A DNA stretch of 64,000 nt from Xiphophorus maculatus (Eukaryota; Chordata; Actinopteri; Cyprinodontiformes; Poeciliidae), in assembly GCF_002775205.1 (NCBI RefSeq), contig NC_036447.1:22674501-22738500 (forward strand), given 5' to 3'. A program made the translations under genes and the position numbers. A model generated the notes under the pieces. It searched no databases, was not told where the DNA came from, and was given only the letters and a program-made list of their open reading frames with translations. Positions 53,976 to 64,000 of the stretch are shown piece by piece; position 1 is the first letter of the stretch; each line of letters starts with the position of its first letter.

Positions 53976-56900
53976 ATGAAGTTCCTTCTTTTTACTTGGA
54001 ATCAAAGAATGAGGTCTCTCCTCTTCACTTTCTGTTGCTTCTCAGGTAAGTTTATTGCTCAGTTTGCATTTGAAAGAGTCGATATTTTGATTTTCCATAT
54101 TCTTGTACTGAGAAGAGGAAGATTTTGCAATGCTTAGAATATTTTATACTGAAATCGCTTCGGCATAAACTTCAACTAACGTGTTTGATCCTAACTGAAG
54201 AAGACTCTAGTTTCATAAATATCATAAAGTAAAATAAGTTTGAATGCAATTTAAATTCAGAATTAATTATCCACCGTGAAATTTTGTGTTGCATAACAAT
54301 TCAGTACTTTAAATCCTTTTCCTGGCAGTCTTTCGTTACGGTCCTTTCTTTATCTTAATTCTTGTCAATTTTTGAAAACTTGTGCTTTCTATTCACTTGT
54401 TTCCTTGTTTGTGTCTCACAAAATTTGACATAATAAAATAAATGCCTATTTTTATAGTACTATCACTTAAAAAAAAAAAAGAGGAAAAATTGCAATTATT
54501 AATTTCCAGTGCTTGGAAAATACTATTCATACGCCTTTTGTATCAGAAAAAGCTTCTTGGTTAAATAAAAAAAAAAGTTAGCATCTACTTTTTCCATGGG
54601 TATAAACAATATTTGACTACTATAGAATGAGCCACTGTACACCGTGTTCCAAATTATGCAAATTGGATTAAAGTGTCATAAAGATAAAATTTGTTGTTGT
54701 GCTATTAAATTTATAGATGGTATTGTGTGTCAGGGCTCTTTAAATCACTATAATTTCAGAGAGTTGGGTTGAATAGTTTGTCTGGTGAGCTCAATTAAAG
54801 GAAATCTACTTAAGAAGGATGTTCCACATTATTAAGCAGGCCACAGGTTTCTAGCAATATGGGAAAGAGAAAGGATCTCTGCTGACGAAGCATGAAGTAC
54901 CCATCATTGACTTGCAGACTGCTGTGCTGGCTTTCGACTTGAGGAACCATAAGGGAGCCAACGACCTCAACCATCTTGCCTCTAAACTCTTCCACCTGAT
55001 TCTGGGACCTTGTTTTCCAAATCCAGTTCTTTGCTGAACAATGGTCTGCAGTTATACGTTTCTTGAGAACTTCTCTTCACTACAGATTTTCCTTCCACTC
55101 AGTGTTGTGGTCATATATTTCGGTGAGTTCCTTTAACATTGACCATTTGTTGCTTACCCTGCTTGTGGAGTGCGTCAATGGCTGGCTGCTGGACAACGGT
55201 CAAGTCAGCAGTCTTCCCCATGACTGTGTTGGCCTTTACATAACATTTCTGTATCAAACATTCCTTCTTGTTGGTCTTGTGTAATATTTTTCTGAGAAAC
55301 TGGATTTGGCTGTGAGCCATGATGATTGAACAGAAACAAAACACAAATCAACATTTTAATTAAGATATTGAATAATTTGACATTTTGATTACACCAATGT
55401 AAGATTATTGATTTTTACATTTCAATTAATGTAAAATTACTGATGCAAGATGAGTTACTGCAGTTGATTTATAGAAAAGGAGTTTAAGAGGAGCGTTTCC
55501 TCCTTTGTTTTTAAATTTTTTTTTTTTTTTTTTATGAGGCCCCAAGAAAGGTTCTGTTAAAATGAAAGTTGAATTAAAGGCTGGACAGCTGCTCTATTCC
55601 ATCTCAGTGTTCTACTTTTTCTCCACCCACAACCTCCTATTTTGTGGTAATACATATTTAGCCCCACATCGTAGTGTTACACTAATTTATTGGGGTGACA
55701 GACATGTACATGACAAAATTACGTTTCCAGGCGAACCTTAAATTACTCTCAATAAACAAAAATCACAATTCCTATGTCCACACAATACCGTCTGTGCATT
55801 AAAGTTAGCTAAAAATAATGATTAATCTTCAAGCAGCCTTCGTTTCACCCTGCAGTTGTGAGTCTGGACGCCCCAGAGGTTCTGGAGGCGAGCGGCCATG
55901 TTGGAGGAAACGTCTCCATCCACTGCTTCAGCAGCTGGTCTCCAGTCAACGTTTCTGAGCTCCACAGCACGCATTTCTGCAAAGGCGTCTGCTCCGGCGA
56001 AAACGCCATCATTCAGATGGAGATGACGAGCTCTGCCGTGACACGGGATGGGAGATACAGCATGGAGTCCAATGGAGGAGACGGCGGGGCCTTCACTGTC
56101 ACAATAAACCGGCTGAGGACAGCAGATGCTGGGAGCTACCTCTGTGGAATGGCGAGAACCTTGAACGTCACGTACCAGGAAGTTAGACTAAAAGTTGTAG
56201 ATGGTAAGTATTTGGCGTAGATAAATACCATGTTGAAGGATAACACCTCCATTCAAAGTCTGCGACGGTAACTCGGAGAAAAAAAAAAAAATCCAAGACA
56301 ACTCAATTAGGAAGCAACGTCCATCTGTGTGTAGTTCAATGTCAGTGGTAACTCCAGCAGTTTTGCTAGAGATCAGTAGTGAACAAACAGCATTATGACG
56401 ACCAAGAAACACAACAGACAAATTAGGGATGAATGATGGAGAAGTTTAAATTAATTATTAATCATTGCTTACCTGCTTTTTTGTGTTTCCACCAGTAATT
56501 TTGTGATTTTTGTTGCGTGATGATATCCAAATCATTGAAATTGGAAAACTCCTTTGCCTTCACCTTAATCATCTATTCCATACATGGATTTTCTATCAGA
56601 TTAAAGTCAGAACTCTGCTTTAGCCACTGCAAAATGTTAATACTACGTTAGTAAAATGAAAAAGTTATACTTCAAACATGAATCTGCACAAACAATTTTA
56701 GCTGTGACTGCAAGTATTTAGTAATACCTTTTCAGCTAGCAAAACAGTCAAACCTATGTCTGTCACAATAACTCATTTTGGATCCATTCAACTCCTTGTA
56801 TCTCAATTTTGACTGACTTGAAAGACTCTGACATTCAAATAAAAAATCTGTGAATGTGTACATATTTGATTTTGTTGTTTGAATTTTCTTGTTTTTCACT

Positions 56901-59251
56901 ATATGTTAAAGTGTCACATGAGTCCAGACCTATGTAGTGATATTGTCTCTCACCAGTCGTGCTGTTTCTTTGTCTCTCAAAGCTTTCACTGTTCCAGCTG
57001 GATCCTCTCTAACTCCGAGTACCGTCCTGCAGACGGGGCTACTCTCTCCCAGAGGTGGCTTTCCGTCAAGCAGCGCAGCATCCGACGTACCAATAACGCT
57101 GCCACCTTCAGGGAGGAAGAGAACACAGAAAGAAGCAAACAACGTCACAGGTAGTTCGCCAAGCAAACCTTAAAATGTGAAAGAGCAGCTATCGAAATGC
57201 ATTGATCAGTCTAAGAATTTTTTTTGATTTGTAACGGACGTAATAAAACATTTCGTGGCAATTTTACAACAAAAACAAGCCGAATTAGTTTCTAAGTACA
57301 TAGAAGCCAGTTTAGTCCAAATTTAGTCGAGTCTTTTTTAATTTTTATATTGCGCTACATGAAAACAACTGTTGTTGCAAATAAGTGATTTATACAAACA
57401 CAAAGTTAATAATTTATTAATGTATAGTGCAGAAAAGAAAGTCGGTTTCTATTAAAATAAAATTATATAAATTGCAGTAAAACAGAACAGATATTTTCAA
57501 AGTCAATCTGATTTATTCTAATATAAGTGGTAACACCCAGTTACTAAAATAAAATGAAAAAAGTATTTTAAAAAAGTAATCTCGGACAATATTTGACTCC
57601 AACAGCAGAAGCAGAAAAACTGAGCTTGTAAAAATCTAAAATATGTAAGACAAGGGTGACCCTTAAGTCATCAATGAAATCCTGAAATCAATATCAAAAG
57701 TAACATGTAGTCAAAAAAAACCCAACAACCCTCTAGCTGCTGCCATTTAAACCAATCGGTTTATGAAAGCTTTACTGGTGAAGGCAAATTTATAATGAGT
57801 TCCAATTATTGATTCTAGAGGAGATAATGAATCATGAATGACCACATCTGTTTTGGTTAAAACTGAACCAACTTTACAGAGTTCTTTCAGCTGCATAATG
57901 TGGACCGCGCAGCTGAATTCATATGCTGGCTTAAGATGAGAATCATTTCAAAATTGACTTGCAGGCCTTTTGTTGTTTTGGCTGAATTTTATAGACAGAA
58001 ATGTGCGTAAATTTAGCCAAGATGACATCAGTCTCATCCATTTTTAATTGGAGGCTGATCTGTGCAATCCAGCTTTAATATTTTGGTGATTGTTTTGTTA
58101 GATTATAAACCTTTTTATTAACAAATATTAATTACAAAGTGAACCTGATGGCACGTATTTCTGTATTTATATTGAATCCATTTATGTATTAAGATGCAAA
58201 TTACCACAAAATAAAAATAAATAGTAAAATGATCTCAATACAATCATTCAAGGCATCCAGTTTAAAAGTGTTACTGGTGTTTAAAAGAGTCAATGTGTCA
58301 TTAAAGTAAAAATGTCAGCTGACATCTGTAAGAACCCAAACGTCAGAGGACCAAACACACACCCCTGAGGTACAACACCTTTTTTCTCTTTTTAAAATAT
58401 GACTGTAACTTGGCAGTCTTGCCACACTAATGCTATACAACTAAAACTTTGAGTATATAAATGCTAAGTTTTTGTTTGTCCTGTGCAACCAATAATTGTC
58501 CAACTTCCTAATTCTAGTTGTATATACTTTATTTTAATAACTTTTATTTAACCGGATACTGGGTATTAAATTAGCAAACAAAATGCAATGCAAGGGAAGA
58601 ATAAGGGCAACACTGAAATAAAGTTGCCCCTTGGGTAAAACACATTCACAGATATGTAGAAGAATAATGAAGCAGAGAATCAGAATGTTGAGGCAAGAGA
58701 AATGTAACAAAAACATCTACCAACCTGTTAGGAATATTACCGTACAATCTTGCTTTTTAAATACAAATGTATATAAAGTGTAGTAACCAGTAGTCTCTGT
58801 TGTCTGCAGACAAAATGGTTGTCATAATCGTCTCTGGTAGCCTGGCTTTTCTGGTTTGTGCCATTATTCCTCTGATATTCTACAAACACTGGCGGAACAT
58901 GGGCGGTGAGGCATCACAAATGGAGAATTTCCAAAGTTTTGCTGCCTGAAACGGCTAAATGAATATTTCCATGTGCTTGTTTCAGGTGAGAACAGACTGC
59001 CGGCGAGCAAAAACGAGGTAAAGTTGGGGCTTTTTTTTTTTATCCGATTTGTTTCGTAATTGAAAACAAAAACATGAAAATGTAATTATTCTCAGGACGA
59101 CTGCTGTCAGGAAAACGCAGATGCTGCCTGCACTCAGGTCGCGGTTGGGGTTCAGACTTCAGAAGAAGACGATCATCCAGGATCTGGTGCAGACGACGGC
59201 CTCCGGTATGCGGCTGCGTACGAGGGGCTGGATCCCAGAAGCCTCGATTGA
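53976..59251 (+). CDS. CD300/CMRF35- or pIgR-like single V-type Ig membrane receptor (6 exons, 289 aa)
   Basis: Exons: 53976-54045, 55856-56203, 56983-57150, 58810-58905, 58986-59017, 59096-59251; all phases close. Residues 1-23 are a signal peptide (the second Met at 54009 could also start it). Residues about 24-139 are one V-type Ig domain with Cys in VSIHCFSSW, an extra cysteine pair FCKGVC as in CD300/pIgR domains, and the DAGSYLCGM signature. Residues 140-195 are a Ser/Thr/Pro-rich stalk. Residues about 198-219 are a hydrophobic transmembrane helix without charged residues. The cytoplasmic tail of about 67 aa contains DDCCQENADAACTQ and ends RYAAAYEGLDPRSLD. CD300-type receptors tune myeloid signalling; the ligand here is unknown. 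YEGL resembles an ITIM but lacks the usual residue at -2, so inhibitory function is uncertain. Such receptors occur in tandem clusters in fish, consistent with the duplicated tail downstream. A direct pIgR-like name is possible. Confidence 0.85.
54637..54960 (+). mobile_element. Tc1/mariner-type fragment, 5' end, in receptor intron 1
   Basis: GTTCCAAATTATGCAAATTG, TATTGTGTGTCAGGGCTCTT, CTACTTAAGAAGGATGTTCC and ATTATTAAGCAGGCCACAGG are recalled landmarks of one widespread fish and frog element. They lead into an ATG with MGKRKDL-like codons at about 54858, the start of its transposase, which stops soon after. Confidence 0.75.
55080..55450 (-). mobile_element. Tc1-like fragment, transposase N-terminus, in receptor intron 1
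   Basis: The minus strand encodes MGKTADLTVVQQPAIDALHK, close to a recalled fish Tc1 transposase start (MGKTADLTVVQKTVIDTLHK), at about 55221-55140, with its 5' leader at higher coordinates. It is truncated beyond the helix-turn-helix region. Confidence 0.85.
56520..56640 (-). mobile_element. Tc1-like fragment in receptor intron 2
   Basis: TGGATTTTCTATCAGATTAA and AGTCAGAACTCTGCTTTAGC followed by CCACT resemble the stretch AATTGGATTTAGGTCTGGAC... GGCCATTC of Tc1-like families. Short and decayed. Confidence 0.35.
58240..58390 (-). mobile_element. Possible LINE RT fragment in receptor intron 3
   Basis: The minus strand reads GVVPQGCVFGPLTF around 58385-58340, like the RT motif GVPQGCVLSPLLF. 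Only this short block is recognisable. Confidence 0.4.
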
Positions 59252-59317
59252 GCAGGAATTACTCTTTCTGTGCAGCTTTATATTTCAAAAACCGCTCACT
59301 GTATTTTCAGCAAAAAT

Positions 59318-59323
59318 AATAAA
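59318..59323 (+). terminator. Poly(A) signal AATAAA, receptor gene
   Basis: AATAAA 67 bp after the receptor stop codon. The duplicated copy keeps the equivalent signal at 61529-61534. Confidence 0.7.
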
Positions 59324-60075
59324 CATCTCTTTGAATATTTATGTGTGCCATACAATGTTTTAGATTTTGGAGAGTGACAACTGAGGCAAACAAAATATCG
59401 AGATCTACACAAAGAGGCATGTTATTCAGTATTGACATGGCAATAAGCACCGCAATTAAAAGTTGACAAAAAGACCAGCAGAGGGCGCCACACAAGAGTT
59501 GCATAACTTAACATGTCTGCTTTAGAATAAGAGTATTTATAAATGTTGTTCAGCGATTCTTTCAATTTCATAAGGTTTATGAGGCTTAGAGCTAAATAAA
59601 GTGAGCTATTTGACAATAATACAGTTGGTTTTTATTGTATCTGTTGAATATTCTTTGTTTTGTGAACGAATCACTTTTTGAGGGAGTAAGAAAATCAACC
59701 CCCAAACTCCAAAATTGATCCCCTGTTTCTATTGAAATTTTTACACTAAATCTGCAAAACTACTAATAGAAAACACTTCCAGTTTCCAGTTCAAGTATTC
59801 ACACTGCAGAAGTCCCTGAGCTTGTTTTATTCTCCACATCTGTCACCGGCTTTTAATATTACACCAGAAATTAGCTTTATTGTTAAAATATGACTTTTTT
59901 TCTAAAAGAAAAACTGTCTGGAGCAGTTTTTGGTCTCACAACCAGTTCACCAGCGGTCTATGAATGGTGCACAAGCCATGTACATTTTCTTCTGAGAATC
60001 CATCTGTACATAAACACATACCCACTCTGCTATTGAACAACATTCTGGAAAATGCTGCAATTTTTAAAGAAAATA

Positions 60076-60463
60076 CAGTACAGACCAAAAGTTTGGACAC
60101 ACCTTCTAATTCAATGGGTTTTCTTTATTTTCATGACTATTTATAAGGCAAGAAATCCCACTTATTAACCTGACAGGACACACCTATGAAGTGAAAACCA
60201 TTTCAGGTGACGACCTCTTGAAGCTCATCAAGAAAATGCAGAGAGTGTGCAAAGCAGTAATCACAGCAAAAGGTTGATACTTTGAAGAAACTAGAATATA
60301 AGGGCTATTTTCAGTTGTTTTACACTTTTTTGTTTAGTGCATATTTCCACATGTGTTATTCATAGTTTTGATGCCTTCAGTGTGAATCTACAATGTCAAT
60401 AGTCATGAAAATAAAGGAAACTCATTGAATTAAAAGGTGTGTCCAAACTTTTGGTCTGTACTG
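60076..60463. mobile_element. Complete Tc1/mariner-type MITE, 388 bp, TA-flanked
   Basis: The left end CAGTACAGACCAAAAGTTTG (60076) is mirrored by the right end, whose reverse complement is the same string, ending at 60463. Both sides are flanked by TA (60074-60075 and 60464-60465), the target duplication of this superfamily. The inverted similarity extends about 65 bp inward. The inner part (CTTCAAGAGG-type and GCAGAGAGTGTGCAAAGCAG) is recalled from a repeat found across fish, frogs and other vertebrates. Confidence 0.85.
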
Positions 60464-61410
60464 TATATATTTAACATCTCAAACATTAATAACTACAAAA
60501 AACTCTTTGAAGATAAGCTTTGTCCATTGCTGTTCTTGTGCTTTACAAAGACCAGGACTTTTATATTACATATAGTCATGTTCATGTCAGTCTAATTTAG
60601 GTCTGTTGCAAAAAATAAACAACTTAAAATGCTTTCTATGGGAGTTTGTTGTGAGTGTTTTAACATATATCGAGGTTTTATGAATCTTAAATATTTATTC
60701 AACCCAGTTTAGGTTTGACCAGTTTAAGTATTTAAGATTCAGAGATAAACTTGTGAAGTAGACCTGTTCATTTTCTTACAGTGTTTACATATTTTAAACC
60801 ACTGGGGGGCGCCACTTCCCGTTGACTGAACAACCAAAGAAGAAGCAGAAGACTTCACGGAAGGAAACAGAGAAAAGTTTCAAATTTAAGTGTAATGCAA
60901 CATCCATCCTCTTTTCTACCCACGTATTTCCTGTCTGAGGTCAAATGTGTGTTTTGGGTCTTCCTCCAACATCCAGATGACTAAATGTTGTCACACTTAA
61001 ACTAACATGTGCGTTGATTTTATTAATGTATTGTAGCCATATTATCGATTCAGTGTGTCTAGTGTACACTCTTCCCTGTTTAATTACAGGCTTTTGTAAT
61101 GTGAAATAATGAGGGTCATAAATTATTTTTGAACTTTTTCAACACAAAACAAAACATTTTTACTGATTAATCCAACTGACAAACGAACAAAAGAAACATT
61201 GAAGTAAAAAAAAGTGACAGTAACCTGGTTGCATAAGTGTTTGTATACATGTGCGTGTGGATAAATATTACCGCTTTTTGATTTGTTTTCAGCTCTCGGT
61301 TTTTAATTGTCGGAAACAGGCAGCATCAAACATGATGACGCAGATATTTATGACTACCTTACAAAAGTTCAGTTGCCCACGCCATGCTTCACATGAGCCT
61401 ACGCATGGTA

Positions 61411-61672
61411 GGTGCAGACGATGGCCTCCGGTATGCGGCTGCGTACGAGGGGCTGGATCCCATCAGCCTCGAATGAGCAGGAATTACTCTGTTTCTGTGC
61501 AGCTTCTTTTTTTTTTTTTTGTAAAAATAATAAACATCTCTGAATATTTATGTGTTCCATATGATCTTTTAGATCTTGGAGAGTGACAACTGAGGCAAAC
61601 AAAATATCAAGATCTACACAAAGAGGCATGTTATTCAGTATTGACATGGCAATAAGCACCGCAATTAAAAGT
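61411..61672 (+). pseudogene. Second copy of the receptor's terminal coding exon and 3' UTR
   Basis: This stretch repeats 59186-59463 in the same orientation with only scattered changes and small indels. It starts at GGTGCAGACGA and ends at the shared CGCAATTAAAAGT. It keeps the last 21 codons open (GADDGLRYAAAYEGLDP, then ISLE and TGA at 61474-61476), where the upstream copy ends RSLD. An AATAAA is also kept (61529-61534). Homology begins abruptly inside the last exon of the upstream gene, and no Ig, stalk or transmembrane exon was found beside it. The simplest reading is a partial tandem duplication or the remnant of a neighbouring cluster member. Use as an alternative 3' exon of the upstream gene is possible, since an AG immediately precedes the homology. 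Confidence 0.8.
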
Positions 61673-64000
61673 CTTGTAATTGACTTGTTCTCACACGTCG
61701 ATTTTGACATTGTTTCCACGTCTGAATATTTTCACACGACCTTATTGCTAGCTTAGACTTTTGAAGAAAACAGGGGGATGTCATTTTGGAGAAATGTTTA
61801 GTTTTAGTCTTGTCACATTTATTTGTTTTCTCATTTTTCTGAGAATTGTTGTCACTGCTCCATATAAAATCCTATGATTTTTTTTTGTACTCTTCTCCTG
61901 TCTGATACCATTGTACAGTCTTTTTAATGCTTTTGTAAACTAAAAGATGTAAATGAGCGAATGTCAGGAAGATCCCATTAGAACCTCTGAACTTTTCCCC
62001 AGGTTTTCCATATTCAGTATAATTTAATATAAGGCGTAAATTCAAAAGCCTGAATGCTGAAAATTAATCAGATGCTTTGATAAAGTAAATATTTAAAGGT
62101 GTCCACAGTTATGTAACCACATTATTGCCATATTTTTTTCACATTTGCTCGACCAACTGCTTTTTTATGTTTGTGTTTAGTCAAATAAGTTTCATATTTA
62201 GGGTAAAAATGTCATAAAGTTATTATGAGCATGTATTTTCACATCATAAAACCCGTTGTATTTTAACAAAGGTGTACACTTCTTAGAGCTACTGTAAATT
62301 AAAACATAGCTAATATCGAGTAAACTATAAAAAAATAATATCATTCTTTAATCAGTTAATATTTACATAGAACTCATGTTACAAGTTTCACAATTTGACA
62401 AATCCATGTTGGTAGTAAAGAACAAAGTAAATCAAGGTTTTTCATCCAGAAACATTCTGTTTAGTTTTTATTTGTGCATTTTAAAGCTTTTTTAGTTGTT
62501 TCTTTTTTCCCCCCAAACTTCTTGTTTTATTACTCTGGTGGTACTGAGCTCCTTGTTTCACAATTTATTTCACATGATTTTTTTTTTGGTGAGGGTTTTG
62601 TTTTTTGTTTTTACAATAATTTGCGTCTAATCTTGAAAATCTCAACACCACCTTTTTATTTACTTTCTGTTTCTGTCACAGCAAGTCTCATGCTGATCAA
62701 TACCACCAATAGTACCGGGGTTCCTTATTTTTAACCTGAACATTGTTACTGAGCCCACGCTCTCCTTTTTCTTACTAGACCACAACAGAAGTACCATCTG
62801 GGGATTTCTGTATGGTGACAAATATAGCTGGTTATCAACAAATCATAAAACGGTGTGTTGTTTCTAGGTAAAAGAAAAAATAAGTTTCTACTGCGTGTCT
62901 ACTCTAGCTCCTCATACCAATCAGACTTTGTCACTGTGCACATACACATGTACATTTAAGCCTCCAGGTTCTTCATTTTGAGTCAAAGATACTCAGATGA
63001 CAATCTGTTTTTAAAGTTTGTCTTTAGTTAAAGAAAAAAAAAACAGCAGGCAGATAAGTTTACCCGCACCCTCAACTTATTCTTACATGTTGCCATTTGG
63101 CCATAAACTCTGCAAGTATCCGTTTTTCTAATGCAACATTCTTTTGCTTGTCAAAGTAAATATTTTATATTTCAGCTGTTATGACTGTTATATGAAAGCA
63201 AATTTATATAACATCTATGGTATAAAAATTTATGCCATACATGTTGACAGTTTGCCAGAATATTAAGCCATTTAGCTAAAGATCTGTTCGAATTGCTACG
63301 CCAGGTCGTTTCCTTCTCCAAAGTGGTGGCTGTGGGTCAAATGCCTTGGGGATAAATTGAGTCAGTGCTTCCATTTCTTGACTCCAAGGAGTCAATTCAC
63401 ATTTGGCATTCAAATGCCAAATTCTAATGGCATTTGAATTAGCAAACAGAAATATGAATCCCCCCCCTAACATTTGGGAGGAGAATCATTGTGTTGGTGT
63501 TAGAGAGCATGTAGGTGGATAGCCGCTGAGGTGGTTGTCATTCTGGAAGGTTCTCCTTTCTCCAAAGCCCTTAGGCTCTTCCTCCCCGATCGCTCACTTT
63601 AGCCAGCACCAGGATTAGTCTTGGCGTTTCCACATTTCTTCCACTTAAGAGTGACGGAGGTCACTGAGCTCATTGGGATCACCAAAGCAGCAGAAAATAT
63701 TTCTGAGTCCTTCTCCAGATTTGTGATTCAAGACAATCCTGTCTCTGAGGTCTAAAGACAATTCTTTTGATTTCATGCTTGGTGTTTGACCTCTGTTAAG
63801 GGGAAAAGTTATTAGGTTAGCTTAAACTTTTGGAAAAAGCATGGCTCTCCTCTCCACCTGTTAGCCGGGTCGCAAGCGGATCTCGTCACAGCTGGCAAGG
63901 AGACGGCAAGGCACAATGACGTCACAGATCACAGAGTTTAATTCATACTGAGCAATCGACAACAAAGCTGCAGAGATACAGAGATATGCATTTTCTCATG

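Larger units (their letters stand above)
59252..64000. other. Receptor 3' flank to window end
   Basis: It holds the receptor 3' UTR and AATAAA, a CTCF-type core (59475-59488), a Tc1/mariner MITE (60076-60463), a near-CTCF core (60799-60812) and the duplicated receptor tail (61411-61672). About 62085-62310 has GGTGTCCACAGTTATGTAAC and GGTGTACACTTCTTAGAGCT, possible ends of another Tc1-like element. From 62400 to the end I see no recognisable gene. A palindromic TTTGGCATT...AATGCCAAA string lies near 63402. Confidence 0.5.

Noticed and set aside
63840-64000. Possible element end at the window edge
   Set aside because: A GC-richer stretch with a CRE-like TGACGTCA near 63918, but no recognisable terminal motif, so nothing can be named.

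Overview
The window reads as nuclear DNA of a ray-finned (teleost) fish. It has AT-rich intergenic DNA, many split genes with GT-AG introns, short introns of about 80-100 bp next to introns of several kb, and dense decayed Tc1/mariner, hAT and LINE debris of the kind common in teleosts. It carries six host genes. I assembled them exon by exon; reading phases close at every junction, and only the start of one samd1 exon remains ambiguous.

Layout. 1-1740: minus-strand LINE remnant. 1741-6441: intergenic, with one unrecognised coding-like stretch, a long TG microsatellite and a hairpin cluster. 6442-14438 (+): samd1, a CpG-binding chromatin protein. 18466-27475 (+): a complete 18-exon gene for a divergent VCP/p97-type AAA ATPase (810 aa). 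29556-30778 (+): ndufb7 (complex I, 122 aa). 31432-44984 (-): tecr (trans-2-enoyl-CoA reductase, 308 aa, 12 exons), with a second possible first exon at 40308-40490. 47077-50230 (+): dnajb1 (Hsp40, 354 aa), with a heat-shock element and TATA box just upstream. 53976-59251 (+): a CD300/pIgR-like single-Ig membrane receptor (289 aa), followed at 61411-61672 by a second copy of its terminal exon and 3' UTR. The rest to 64000 is intergenic and repeat-rich.

Gene relations. samd1, dnajb1, tecr and ndufb7 also lie close together on human 19p13.12 (from memory), so this is an old vertebrate block; human VCP lies elsewhere (9p13). ndufb7 and tecr converge. tecr and dnajb1 diverge from a 2.1 kb interval holding both promoters. 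Two protein-quality-control genes (VCP-like, dnajb1) and two ER/mitochondrial metabolic genes share the block, but nothing in the sequence shows that they are co-regulated.

Most notable: the extra VCP paralogue with substitutions at usually invariant N-domain and D1 positions; its GC-AG intron; the tecr alternative first exon that reads in frame through the splice acceptor used by the standard exon 1; and the duplicated receptor tail that keeps its reading frame. No wholly new system is evident. Repeat boundaries are approximate, and family names come from recalled motif similarity, not from a search.
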